A stretch of 64,000 nt of DNA from Phialocephala subalpina (Eukaryota > Ascomycota > Leotiomycetes > Helotiales > Mollisiaceae), in the NCBI GenBank assembly GCA_900073065.1, contig FJOG01000021.1, forward strand, positions 275,370 through 339,369. The letters are read 5' to 3'. A program made the position numbers and the translations under genes. Positions 48,701 through 60,910 of the stretch are shown here, one piece after another. The notes under the pieces were generated by a model that worked only from the letters and a program-made list of their open reading frames with translations, was not told the DNA's origin and did not search any database. Every line of letters begins with the position of its first letter. Position 1 is the first letter of the stretch.

Positions 48701-49764
48701 GAGTAATGAGAATCCCAGACCGCCATCTAAAGCGGATGCAGTGGTGCAGTGCCGGTGACGAAACTATGGTGCCATATTCTGTGCTGAAAAGAAATTAATT
48801 CTCGCTGAATCACGACATCGAATCTCATCGTCTGACAAGCACGCAAGCTAGAAAAGGAAACATGGGGAATGGGGAAAGACTAACGGACGGGAGGGCGTTC
48901 TTGATCCAGCCACCCACTTTTTGAGAAGTCGTGATAGTCTCATATTTCCCTAAAACATGAGATGAGACTGCGAATTATGCCGTAGCGTAAGAACTTTACG
49001 TCTTCGGTATTTCTGGCGCAGTAATAGCGGGCTTAGTTGACAGCTCGCCTCCAGACTGTCACTCTTAGCAGCAGGCTACGGAGATACTTACGCTGATACC
49101 TTGTTTTGACATGCTGCTTTGGGGAAATTGATGTCAGAAACCACCTCAACATCTCACGTTCCTCAACAGGATCCAAAGACTATCATGTCATCGTAACAGG
49201 GAATTCAAGATGAGACGTAAAGGTGTCCGATCACGGCCTCATACCCTAGGTCATATCAGCTTGAATAGGCAACCCCATTCAAACTTCAATAGCCTTATCG
49301 CGGGGTCTCCAAGCCAAAGCTAAGCTCAAGTGGGGGTGGCATTGCGGGGTACCGTTCAAACACCTTGCCTCACACCGACTTTCCCCACTTCACAATCAGA
49401 CGCAGAATTCCCACTTGGACTTTCCTAAATCACACTTCATGCTTCACTGCATCGTCAGATCGTACGTAAGATAACGGGAAACCCCGGGAAGGAGATCACT
49501 TCATGAGGTAATTATCGGAAACATGCGAAACGATGAGTAATAAGAAGTGAGACGATGTGTGGGGAGAGAAGTGAGTGCATCACGAGATTTTGATACTATT
49601 TAGAGAAGCATTTGACGGCTGAGACTTCTGCAGCGGTTTCGGGATGCAAGTACTGGGGTTGCGGGGCCGAGCTTGAGATTCTGTGGCGGAGGGCTTTTAC
49701 CTGGATGACTCTTGGATTTTTCTTGTTATTTCAAAGCAAAGAAAAGTCGGTGACATCTTCAAAC
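42721..49764. other. Gene-sparse region downstream of creA
   Basis: About 7 kb with no supported gene. The first few hundred bases should be the creA 3' end. Short frames overlap in all phases without domains. A 10-bp-stem hairpin (TCAACAAATA...TATTTGTTGA) occurs at 46146-46172. I recognise no tRNA, 5S rRNA or snRNA. Confidence 0.4.
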
Positions 49765-50154
49765 TCAAATCAAATCAAAATGTCCGTCCTTGGCAGGGAG
49801 GATGAGAGCAAAGAACTCGTAATGTCCATAGCCTGAATGACGCCTTTCTTTGATCTCATCGTGTGAGATTCTCGTCGTTTTCTGAATGAAGTCTCGGAGG
49901 ATACTAACTAGCGACTCGGCAAGGACAAGAACTCCTCCCCGTGAGGCTTCGTTCGTGTTGCGTATACCCTCACACGACGCACATCCATTTCCAGAACGAG
50001 GCGCGGAAGCAATATACTCCGTATTAACTTCCCCCTCTCCAAACATACGCCACTGCAAGGCGCCTCGTGAAACAACCCCACCATCAAATTCATTTAGTGA
50101 CATTTGATAAGAATGCGGAGATGTGTCTGTGCCGTAGATCGAGACTGAAGGCAT
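49765..50154 (-). CDS. Possible small hypothetical protein
   Basis: A 129-codon single-exon frame with an ATG at 50154 and a mixed, fairly protein-like composition (VLAESLVSILRDFIQKTTR near the middle). It has no signal peptide, membrane segment or motif I know. Competing frames on the other strand (49886-50107) weaken the case. Confidence 0.2.
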   Translation of the reverse strand: MPSVSIYGTDTSPHSYQMSLNEFDGGVVSRGALQWRMFGEGEVNTEYIASAPRSGNGCASCEGIRNTNEASRGGVLVLAESLVSILRDFIQKTTRISHDEIKERRHSGYGHYEFFALILPAKDGHFDLI

Positions 50155-53100
50155 TCACGGAATGAGATCGAGGTAACCGGGTGAGGAAGGAGCATCTGAG
50201 GATTTCTTCAGCAGACGGATTTCAGATCGGTCCGAAATGCCGGGTGCTTGCAGTTGATCCTTGAAAAGGGACCCGAGAGGCAAGCACGATGCGGTGCGGG
50301 AGGCGGAGACGGGGCTGGAGATCTGGAGGAAGGATGCGAGGTTGGGGAAGGGAATGGAGTCTGAGCGAGCAAATTTGGGGCAAATCTGGAGTGGGAAAGA
50401 ACGGTCTGGAAGGTCATGTTGTGTGGTGGAGGTTCGGGATGCTGCTTATCTTGTGCAACCTCAAGAGCACGGACAGGTTCGAGAATGAGGATAAATGCTC
50501 AGGAGGGCTATAGCGGAAATTGCAGAGTGGTCAGTGCCAATGGGATGAACTGTGTGGCGACCGTGATGTTTGTTTGATGACTGTCTTGCGAAGCAATATA
50601 TTTCTTTTCGATTGAATCTTTCCGAGCAAATATCTTCTGCAGATTCAGATCCTTGCATCTCGTGTGCACTCTTCTTGGTCGCTCGAGCCTCTTCTGGCGC
50701 GTATCCCTGCAGCTCTTGCGTCTCGACGATCAGTGTCAGTGAACTGTGGCGAAAGCAGAATCAAAGCACCACGAATTCTGAAGATATCCTTGACAGTCAC
50801 GACAGCTGTGCCGTGAGAATGCCTCGTATAATGACAGTGATAAGGACACACTTGATAATGAGTGGTGGATTTTGACACTGGAAGTTATACAATTATCTTA
50901 GCTTAAAGGATATCACTAGACTTGCTTGTCATTAGACGACGCACATATGCTGTGCGAGCCCAATATCCTATCCCACGCTTTGAGGCTGTGAATATTTTAC
51001 CGTCGTTGCTGTGGAGAGAATATGCGAGAGAATATTGATCGCGATAAGAAACGTGGCCTAGCTTGCAAATTTTGACTCTCGAAATAGACCTCATTAGGTA
51101 AAAGTCGGAGACGTAATCTTTACCGAAGTATCGTGAGATATGGCAGATGGCGTAAACAAAGATGACGCATTTCGAAAGGGATTTGATAGCTCAGATGCCG
51201 AGATCCTTGGGACGCACGATGTTACTCTACAGTGTGGGATGTGGGGTCTGAGGTGAGGTGAAGATAGGGTTGTGACGGCAAAGTTTGAGATAAGTGAAGT
51301 ATTGGTGGAATAGAGATGGCAGCGGTGTAGATAAGCTTCAGGCTGAATGTTGAACTCGGGCCACGAAGCGTGTGACGTTTCATGTAATTAGCATGCAGAC
51401 TTTCCATCAGGATTCGTAGACAATCCGCAACAACTTCTTGCAAAGCTCGTAGAGATGATGTGAGAACGCTGGTCCGAGGGCTGGAGTAGAAAGGCGAACG
51501 TGAGAAGAAGGAGTGATTTGCATCGAAGGCATGGAATGGCGTCAAGGATCGATGATGCTTGGGCCGTTCTCCGTTGGGTGCAAGGACAAAAACACAGAAG
51601 CCGCCTCACGGTTGGAGTTGAGGCGGAAGCCCTGTCAAACCGATATTCAGACTGCCGATCCGTGCCTTGACAGTAGAAGAAGATGCGGAAGATGGAGAAC
51701 GAAAGGAAGGCAGTCAGCTGGATATCATGCTGATTGATTCGACACTTAAAATACAGCGACGGTCTGAGATGCAGATGCTGGGATGATGACGGCAGTGACC
51801 TAGTAAGTCGAAGGCAAGAACATCAGAGCTGCTTGAGCGCGGGACGTGCCGTTCTTACACATCTCTGACTTCGCAGGCAGGAGTTGAAGTGATGGATGAA
51901 CGACTCTGAGGTATATATGTTTGCGAGCATAAAACTACGGACTGTAAGCCTCATCAGCCGGCACTCAGCACTTGCTAGGTACCAGACGCGTTAATGGCGT
52001 TTTCACCTCCTGAAGCATGCAGAAAAGAAGGTGAATAAGCCATGACAGCCCGTCTATATATGCGACGCGCGAAGATTTGCAAGAGGTACGACTGAGGATA
52101 CTTGAGGTCGATGACCGATTCAACAAACAAAGAGTAAAGCTGGCTGTGCATGTAATCTGTTAGAGAAGGATGAAGTTTGAGACGAAAGAGCGACGTTGAC
52201 TGCAAGCGCGAAGTCCTGACTGGGAAGGTGCGAAATGAGGTGCGTATCACGTGAAATGGACTTGAACGTCGATTGTTTCTCCTCTTCTAGGATAAGATAC
52301 GTCGAATTTTCGTGCAGAGATGGTCGTAGAAGGTACCTGAGACTTAAGGTAAAGTGTTTGTCAAGTCTTTTGCTGAAAAGGGGGGTGGGGACGATTTTGG
52401 TGGCTTTGGAGCTTCGAACGGAACTTGATCTCTCCAAAGACAGCTTACCGGTTTCAAACCAATTTGATTCTGCAATTGACTAGATTTGACGCGAAGTTGA
52501 TTCGATCATTGGTCCTTTGTCCCAAGTGATGGGCTCAGATCTTGCTCTTTCATCTCGTCAATTTTGTGGACCCTTCTCGCGAGGTAATCTGAAGCAGCTT
52601 ACACATGTAAGATAGGGTAAGAGATTTTCCTTTCCAAACGTCGGCGCCCCAAGATCCACCAACAGAGCCAAGGTCTAATAAAGCTGATAGGGATGATATC
52701 TCGGACAGTGGACTATCCTCGAGATCAAAACCACCGAACTCGTCACCAGCAGATTCGAGGGCGCTAGCGCGCTCTTGCCTCTCTTCTCCTGATTTTCCCT
52801 CGTAGAACTGGTACTTTTTTGGGTCAAAAAGGACAGGCGCATATAACCTTACTCTTTCTCCATAAGGCCTGCTTAGAACCGATGCTGCCGAGGGTGAAAT
52901 GAACGAAAACAGCGTGTCTCAAACGAGATGGAGCCTAGAACAGACTTTCATCAGCTGCTCACGCACCGCTGTCTCAAACATTCAATCACTTCAAGAAGAC
53001 CATGGAAGAATTGCTAAAACGCCTCTCCAAAAATAAAATTACTTGCGATGGCTTTTCACCATGACATTGGTCATTCTGGTGGAGTTTAGCGATGCTGGAG

Positions 53101-53395
53101 TGGTGCTGCCTCTGTCAACGAAGGGTGTCGAGACCAACGATCAGCAAAAGACCTTGGATCCCACATGCCAGTGTGAGGAATCAACATTGACGATATATCT
53201 TGCAGTTGCGAATCATGAGAAGCACGAGGCTGGAAATAAAGGACACAAGAATGGAATGGAGTTCCACGCGTTCAGCCGTCCATGACGTAGATAGTTTGTG
53301 AACGCGGGACAGCATCAACGCCTCAACTATTTCTTGGAAACTCAATTCCATGAGAGTTCCTTTCTCTCTAACTTTCAACTTTGAGAATTTGCCAG
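50155..53395. other. Gene-sparse region upstream of the DUF3292 gene
   Basis: About 3.2 kb. The frames at 51222-51545, 51975-52250, 52120-52437 (minus) and 53043-53285 (plus) lack domains and conflict with each other. The last 100 bp are pyrimidine-rich and probably the promoter and leader of the next gene. Confidence 0.4.
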
Positions 53396-55501
53396 ATGTC
53401 GAAGGTTGAACGGTTTCCCAAATTTGCAGCTGATGCCTCTCGACCAGAGCAATTCGAGGTAGTGGATGCACCTCGAGTTGACGAACCAGAGAAGGTCGAG
53501 GCTGCGCCAGAGGAGCAACCAACGGACAGCCATGCGTTGGCGAATGCGGACCATGATGAGAAAGGATATGCGCAGCTGGACCATGGGCAGACTGAGGTGA
53601 AGGATTTGGGTTGGAATGAAAGTCCTGCCGAGGTACCGAATCCATTGGTAGGAGGATTACAGAATGAGGAGCTGTGGACTTTAATCAGAAGGTTTAATAA
53701 GGTTGGTTGGTGCTGCGAGGGACTCGGTGAACCTGTCTGCTAACAATGTCAGCAAATGTACCATGTTAAAGCTTTGCAAGAACCGCCGCTCGGAGGACTC
53801 GATTTGAACATTGCAGACGAAGAAGAGTTCAGCCCAGACAAACTGAGAGCCAATATCGAACGATTGTATATGACTGTCGGCGTTGGTATGGTTGGGTTCT
53901 GGAAACACATTGCTCGACTCCGTTCCTGGCGAGAAAGAGACCGGACAATCGCATTCGCAGCTGTATATTTCATCGCCTGGGCAATCGACTTCCTGGTTCC
54001 GACGATCGTCGCTTTCCTGATTGTTCTGATAGTATATCCGCCAGCGAGGACATACTGCTTTCCACCTGCACCACTTGCCCTCATTGATTCGAAGACTGGC
54101 GGAATCAAGAAGCCGACAGCTGGTGTACTGGGAAGCGACAACAGCTTAACTGCCGCTCCTGAAAAGCACCAAGGAGAGGCCGTGGAGCAGGAAGCTAGCA
54201 ATTTCGTTAACAGCTTCACTTCGATCGCCATTAGCAGTGCTGCAGGCAAGCATCCTCAAGGTGACCCTCACGGAGACGAACAAGGAGCGAGCGGCCTCGA
54301 AGACCGTGCTCCAGATCCAACGAATCTGGCTATGGACGCTGCAGATGCGAAAGACAAGAGCGGCGGAGGCCAGCCGAATGCGGTACACGACAAGACGAAA
54401 GAGCCAACGTCTGCTGCTATGTGGTCGAAGACAAGACCTGTCATGCATGCTATTGCAGATGTCTCGGACGGCTGGGAGAGATTTGGAAACGCTTTATCTC
54501 CAACTCCTCCTTTCCCGAAAGAGAAACCTCGTCTCAAGTTGGCAGTATGCCTCGTACCGGTGCTGCTTATCTCGTCGTTCACCAGCTCATACATGTTCGT
54601 GAAAATGAACGGTTTGTTCGTGGGATTTGGGTTCTTTGGTGACCCTCTCATCTGGCGAGGTCTCTCATACTTGAACAGGAAATTTCCTCACTGGCAGAAA
54701 CTGTTGGAGATCAGAAATACCCTACTCAAGGGTGTTCCAACCAATGCCCAACTTACTATTACTCTGCTGCGAATTGGCGAAGCAAACAAGGCTCCTATCC
54801 CTCCTCCACCATACTCTGGACCGCCGCCTCCTGACGCAGCTCACGAGAACGCTGGTAAAAACCTGGAGCATCTTGGTGTGTATTTCGTGTTCCATTTTGA
54901 GCTCATGCTAACATCCACAGAAGGTGTCCCTGACGGCGAGATGACCGATGCCATTCATCCTGATGATACAGCAGTGACAACCGGTGCAGACGCGGCTCCG
55001 AAGAAGAAGCAACACGGTCGACGCATCCTTGGCGCCATCAAAAGCGTCACAAAGGGTGGCGTTGAGACTATTCTTGGAACAGACAGGTTGAAGGCCGCAG
55101 CGGGAGCAGAACATGCAAAAAATCGTCTTGGTGTCTTAAGGAACGGGGGTCCAAATCCAGCAGGTCCTGTTGAGTTCCCTTGTCGATATAGAGGCAAGAA
55201 AGGTCATGCTTATATCACAATCACCGCCACAACTCCGGCGTTGAGCTGGACGACAGAGAAGGAAAATATAGATCCTGTTTTCTCGATAGCTATTGAGGAT
55301 GTGAAGGAGATCAAGAAAGTAGGCGGACTTGGTTGGAAGACAAAGCTTGTGGTGGGATGGGCGACTTCGAGAGAAATTGCTGATGGACTGCTGATTATCG
55401 ACAAGGATGGCAATAAGAAGCAGCTCACAGCTATCGCTTTGCGAGAAGAGCTATTCAACCGCTTGGTGGCGATGGGTGCTCAAATGTGGGAGGCCTGGTA
55501 A
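53396..55501 (+). CDS. DUF3292-family membrane-associated protein
   Basis: Three exons, 53396-53701, 53753-54875 and 54921-55501, give 669 residues. The second intron (54876-54920, GTGTGT...CCACAG with a GCTAAC branch) is 45 nt and has no in-frame stop, so the frame reads through it; I treat it as an intron because GT, branch and AG are all good. The N-terminus is acidic (VVDAPRVDEPEKVEAAPEEQ). A hydrophobic pair follows (FIAWAIDFLVPTIVAFLIVL) after a WKHIARLRSWRERDR block. A second hydrophobic part comes later (LAVCLVPVLLISSFTSSYMF and FVGFGFFGDPLIWRGLSYL). The C-terminal globular part (EFPCRYRGKKGHAYITIT...LSWTTEKENIDPVFSIAIED) looks like a GRAM/PH-like fold. I recognise the set as DUF3292, conserved in ascomycetes; function unknown. 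Confidence 0.85.
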
Positions 55502-55988
55502 AGAGTTCGAGGATGGTTTCTGTTTGTGGAGTTTCAGATAGACGGAATGCCACAATTGCGAAGGGATGTATAGACTGCACACGTACATAGAAACGAGAAT
55601 TTAAAGCCCTTTCCGAATGACAAATATATGGTTTGACCTCAGGCCAGAGCAGCAAATAAAACAAGGGACATCAAATCTACCACCGCTACTTTAGAACTAG
55701 AACTGCTAGAGAGCGACATCTGCCATACTGCTATCCTCAGATCCACACAGCATGCAAAGAACGATCAGTCAATCTATCACCACGAAGCTCGAGATTCTTT
55801 AAGGTCAAATCGTTGAAATCTGAAACATGTCAGACTCGACACGTGATTGGCGCCAAATCAATCAACGCGTCCAAGCGCGTCGCACCGAGACTTCACCTCC
55901 TCATCACCTTTGCGCACTAACGATGCTGTTAGAGCTCTCAATTGCCCAATAGCAAAGAAATCACCATCGCTTGTAGCTATCCGCAGCC
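55502..55988. other. Spacer between DUF3292 and ORC4 genes
   Basis: About 490 bp between two plus-strand genes; it should contain the terminator of one and the promoter of the other. No motif stands out. Confidence 0.5.
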
Positions 55989-58763
55989 ATGTCTTCGTCT
56001 GCGGTCACCAGAAAGCGCAGCAGAGCGTCCCTTCTCGAGCCCGACGAATTATCCCCTAAAAAGGGCGACAAGACACCACTCTCGAGCGCAAAGAAGAGAA
56101 AGCTAAATACGTATGCACACACCCCGAGTCCTGCGAAAGGTTTTGGCGCTGCCATGAAACGAACCTTTAGCGGCTTCCTTGGATATGGCAGAAGTGAAAA
56201 GGAGAATGCGACACAGGAGGAGGACGAGGAAGACGAATTAGCTCAGGCTCAGGACGAGGACGACGATGAAGATGATGACGAAGAAGCTACGGACAATAAG
56301 CCAGAGAAGGACATATATGATATCGAATCTTCGAGTCCCGAGGACAATAGAACAAGGAGGATGAATGGCTCAGAACATTCAAGGTATCCTTCGAAACCAG
56401 GAACTGCAGAGAATGCCAAGGGTAGAAGCAGCGGAAAGAAGGCGAAAGCTACGGCTGATGATGTATCTGGTGATATTTGGGAGGTTCCTGATGAGGAATC
56501 TACTCCAAAAAAACCGGCGAGGATTACGAGGATTTCGAGTACTGCTGAACGCGTGAAAGCGAAATTAAAGCCAGTTGCGCAGGAACCAGAAAGTCCAAAA
56601 CGGGGACCTGGTCGTCCTAGTAAGTCAAAGCTATTGAAGGAATCCAAGAAACTTGGCAGACAGGATGCGCGAGAGAGACTCAATGCTGCGGCAGAGGAAG
56701 AGCAAGAGGAGGAGGAGGAAGACGAGGAGATATCAACACCGGCCAGACGGAGGAACAAGCGGTCTCAGAAAGACGGTACAGCGGAGCTTATGACAAATAG
56801 ACACGAATCGACTCGAAAGAGGGGACGTCCGCGCAAAGAACCAGTGGAAGAAATTGAGGCAACCAAACAAGCCCCGAAAGGAATCTTGACCCCGAGCAAA
56901 GGACGGACACCAGGGCCGAGAAAGAGTGTGATCTTCGAAGAGACTCCGGAAGTAGACTTGGGATTCAAAGACATCGACACTACGAGCACCAAGAAACTCA
57001 AAAGAGTGAATAAACCAATTGATGACCCTGAAGCTGCAGTAGATGCCGAGGAGTCTGCTTCCGAAGTCAAGTCTATAGAGTCTGCGGAGGTAGAGGGTGT
57101 GGAGCTAGTGGAAGAGAGCGATTCCGAGGACAGTGATGACGACGCTTGTGCGATATGTGGTGGACTCAACTCTACGAAGAAGAACCCGATTCTTTATTGT
57201 GATGGTTGTGATCTTATGGTTCACCAGAAATGCTACGACATCAGGGAGGTTCCAGAAGGGGATTGGTTCTGCAAGAAATGCAAGCCAGACGTGGGAGGTG
57301 AAGCCTTGTTTCCTCAATTGGTCAACAAACCTGCTGCCGATTTACCTGATATCGAAGGATTTACTGATCATTTGAAGAAAATGCAACGGGTTCTGCTGGA
57401 TAGACTGACCGGCCAGAAGAGAATCAAGCTACGTGGACACGATGAGGAGATGCAGAAGGTGCATCAGATTGTGGAACAGACGGTCTTGGCCGGAGAGGGC
57501 AATTCTATGCTTGTAATAGGTGCTCGAGGATGTGGAAAGACTACTCTGGTCGAATCGGTCATTTCTGATCTTTCTTCTGATCACAGAGAGAACTTCCACG
57601 TTGTACGACTAAATGGATTCATCCACACTGACGATAAACTAGCTCTGAAGGAGATATGGAGACAACTTGGTCGTGAGATGGAGGTTGATGACGATCCCTC
57701 AAACAAAACGAGCAATTATGCTGATACTTTGGCATCTCTGCTTGCTCTACTATCACACCCTGGAGAGCATTCTGAGTCTCAGTCAAACGAGACAGCCAAG
57801 TCTGTCATCTTCATCCTAGATGAGTTCGACCTCTTCACGACACATCCTCGCCAGACTCTGCTCTACAATCTTTTCGACATTGCACAAGCAAAGAAGGCAC
57901 CAATCGCAGTACTTGGTCTCACAACAAGGATTGATGTGATGGAAAGCCTCGAGAAACGGGTAAAGAGTCGATTCAGTCATCGTTATGTCCACCTGTCACT
58001 ACCACGAAGCCTTCCAGCATACTGGGAGATTTGCAAACAAGGCCTGGTCGTTGATGACGAAGAAGCGGGGGTGGATGGTTTCGATGGCAGTGTTTCTGGC
58101 CAAGATGAGTTCCTCTCCTTCTGGAACACGATGATCGAGGTAAGTGATCACTGGAGTGATGCCTGAGCGAGCACTAAATTTCTCCAGGAACTCTATAATA
58201 AGGACTCAACCTTCAAGCATCACCTCCAATCGAAATTCTATCGATCAAAATCAGTTCCCGGCTTCTTCTCATCATGCATACTTCCCATCTCGAGCCTCTC
58301 CACGAAGAAGTTCAAGCTTGATGGCCAGGCATTTGCATCGGGAACCATGTCCGTGGCGCCACCTGACTCCAAACTCCAAACTCTTCAGGGACTTTCCGAA
58401 CTCGAGCTCGCAATGCTTATAGCAGCTGCACGCCTCGACATCATCCTCGATACCGACACCTGCAACTTCGCTATGGCTTACGACGAATACAGCTCTCTCA
58501 CGTCTCGGCACAAGATTCAAACTTCAAGCTCAGGCGTCAACGCTCTGGGATCTAGTGCTAAAGTTTGGGGTAGAGATGTCGCATTGGGAGCTTGGGAAAG
58601 ACTTGCAGGGTATGACCTACTTGTTCCAGCTGGTATGGGTGCTGGTGTGAAGGATTCCGGCACTGCTGGCAGGATGTGGAGGGTCGATGTAGGACTTGAG
58701 GAGATTACTGGAAGTGTGGATAGTATCAGTTCTGTGATGGCGAAGTGGTGCCGAGAGATTTGA
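55989..58763 (+). CDS. orc4: Origin recognition complex subunit 4 with AT-hooks and PHD finger
   Basis: The ORC subunit that binds origin DNA and helps load the replicative helicase. Two exons, 55989-58139 and 58188-58763 (48-nt intron in phase), give 908 residues. The N-terminal 380 residues are basic/acidic and disordered, with AT-hook-like motifs (KRGPGRPSKSK and RKRGRPRKEP). A PHD finger begins near residue 387: CAICGG...CDGCDLMVHQKCYD...GDWFCKKC. The AAA+ core follows, with Walker A GARGCGKTT at about residue 511 and Walker B VIFILDEFD at about residue 611, then the sensor region LGLTTRIDVMESLEKRVKSRF. The C-terminal ELELAMLIAAARLDI region is the winged-helix part typical of ORC4. A PHD and AT-hooks fused to ORC4 are absent from animal ORC4; S. 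pombe Orc4 is known to have AT-hooks. Confidence 0.92.
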
Positions 58764-59368
58764 AATGAAAATCTTGGGACGAGTACTTTTGCAATCTCAT
58801 GATGTTCTAGCGCCTTGTTAGTATTGTGAAATTGGCCTAAGTGGGGGCTCTCACTGCTGTTCTATCTTTCTTACGTGGCATGCTTGATTTGATTGAAGTC
58901 TGATAACTTTTGCGGGATGTCTGCATTTCTTATGGTTGGAGTATCCCCGGGCTTTGCAGTTGGGATAGACTTTAAGTGAAGCTGTGGTCGAGATGAACTT
59001 TCACGACGTCTACCCACATGTCTTATTTAATGAGCTCCGATGGTGTCGACATTCTGACAGAACACCTTTAAATGGTCATCACGATCCCGCGTGACTGTTA
59101 TTAGATGTGTGGGTGTATCTTTAGCGTACTAAGAAAGAAAAGGGGATAACTCGCAAGGTAGTTGCTTCCTTAGCACTAGTTGTCAGTAAAGGCTAGATAG
59201 TACTGTTCCATGACTGACAAGATGTCCGAATCTAGAGTAGCCAGGGCTACCTAAATAGCCGCAGTCCACAATGCGATAAGCTGCCTATATCTACCAGCAG
59301 AAGAAGCACTCTCCTTCCAACAGACATCTGAAATCTCTTTCTACGAAGTTTTGCCCTCCAATTCCAAG
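58764..59368. other. Intergenic region downstream of ORC4
   Basis: About 600 bp that should include the ORC4 3' end. No coding frame or RNA gene is seen. Confidence 0.5.
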
Positions 59369-59956
59369 ATGTCGATTTTCGGGAACCCTCGGCCCAGGTC
59401 GATGTTTGGCCCACAGTCAACGAAATCACCTATAATGGATTTGCCCCCAGAGTTTTATTTTATGATATTCGATTGAATCGTATCAGAACTTCAAATCGAC
59501 ATTCTGATTCCCGGAGCAAACAGTCTTAAGACGACTCTTTAATACTCATCCAAGATTCAGTGCAGCCATGGAAAATTGGGCCAAATCAAGACCAGACTTA
59601 AGACTACGATCCAGAGAGCTATTTGCTCAGCTGCTTGCCCCAGCAACGACAACATCATCCTTAAGCCCAATGGAAAGCTTTTAGAAACGATCAGCTGCTG
59701 GTCTGACGGGAAATTGAGACTCTGGAGGGACACTGAAAAATTTCAACAAGATCTGCTACCCAAATTCGACCGAGCATGTAAAGAGCTTATCTTGCAGCAA
59801 GAAAACGTACGAAACCTCATCATCGATGTATCAAATTTCGACCCTACAAACCCGACAAGCTCCGCCTTCAAAGAAACCATCGAACTAATTCGACCTTATT
59901 TCAGAGATCTGAAAAGAGTTGAACGTCTCATTTTATTTGACAAGATGGGTGTCTAG
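59369..59956 (+). pseudogene. Decayed copy of the F-box/2EXR-like family
   Basis: The ATG at 59369 opens a frame with IMDLPPEFYFMIFD, directly followed by TGA where the intact relative (24576-25478, minus) has YDE. Further parts appear in shifted frames: NTHPRFSAAMENWAKSRPDLR matches RLSQAFPLL...ENWRLSRPNLQ, and a last frame carries VRNLIIDVSNFDPTNP and LKRVERLILFDK, matching NARHLIIDVS and LERLDLFDK. At least one stop and two frameshifts separate the pieces, and the C-terminal Cys-rich part is missing. It lies about 34 kb from the other copies, so it is a dispersed duplicate. Confidence 0.75.
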
Positions 59957-60910
59957 CGCAGATGGGAGGAATGTACAGATGAATGGGTGGGCGTGCGCCG
60001 TCATCTCGGGACTCGTGGAGTTTGGGGTTATCTGCCAGGTATGCTCGCGCACTGTGGAATGAGGCCATGTGGGTGCTGTTTATGGCCTGGGATAGCATAT
60101 GGTGCTGAGCAGGGGAGGGGAAGTCTTGAGGAAACCTCGTCTTTGAGCTGGGAGGTAGCACGACATGACTAGGCTCACGAGACTCGCGAGGCTTTATTGC
60201 GTGCCGAAGACGAGGCTTTATTGCATGCCGATCAGTAGAAGGACCACGAATCAAATTGTCGTACGCTTGTCCTTTGAAGGCAGTCAAATAATGAAGAATT
60301 AAAGATGAGCATGCCTCCTATTTTTATTCTTGATAAATTTTGACGAGGAACCATTTCTCTTCTGCACCATGCCACCATCTGCTCGTTGCCCACCAACCTG
60401 CAACTGACCGATTGAAATCCACAAACTAGTTCAATGTTAGACGTGCTTATTCTTCTTCTCCATAGTCATTACATGACAATCTCACTTTGCCTCTTCTCTT
60501 CCTGCCCTAGGACGAATAACTGATTGGGTTGTTCTTATATATACGCATCATGAGCCTCGCTGCGAATGATTGAGAACATAACCTTAACCCTGGCTCCTGA
60601 ATTAAAGCCTAACCTAGGCTTCCATCTTCGCACTCTTTACAACCAATCCCACCAAAGACCATCGCCAGCATCATGCAACACCACAGATGCAGCAAGGATT
60701 CCTGTAAGGCAGAGCCTCTTCACCGACATGGAAGAGCAAGCTTAGCCCCTCCGGCCGCAGTGGCGCAGCCACCAGGCTGACTTCGTGGTCGCGACTTGAA
60801 AATGGCTTCAATCTCTCAACAACATCTTGCGCCTAAATCGGGCTCTTGCACCATGGGAAATGTCAAGACTTGATGTGTGCGCGATACAGAATCTCTGCAT
60901 CTGAGTGAGG
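59957..60910. other. Intergenic region upstream of the NLR gene
   Basis: About 950 bp between the decayed copy and the NACHT gene. The 119-codon minus-strand frame at 59928-60287 contains a small duplication (CACGCCATTAAACCGCG-like) and is not convincing. No promoter motif is clear. Confidence 0.4.
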
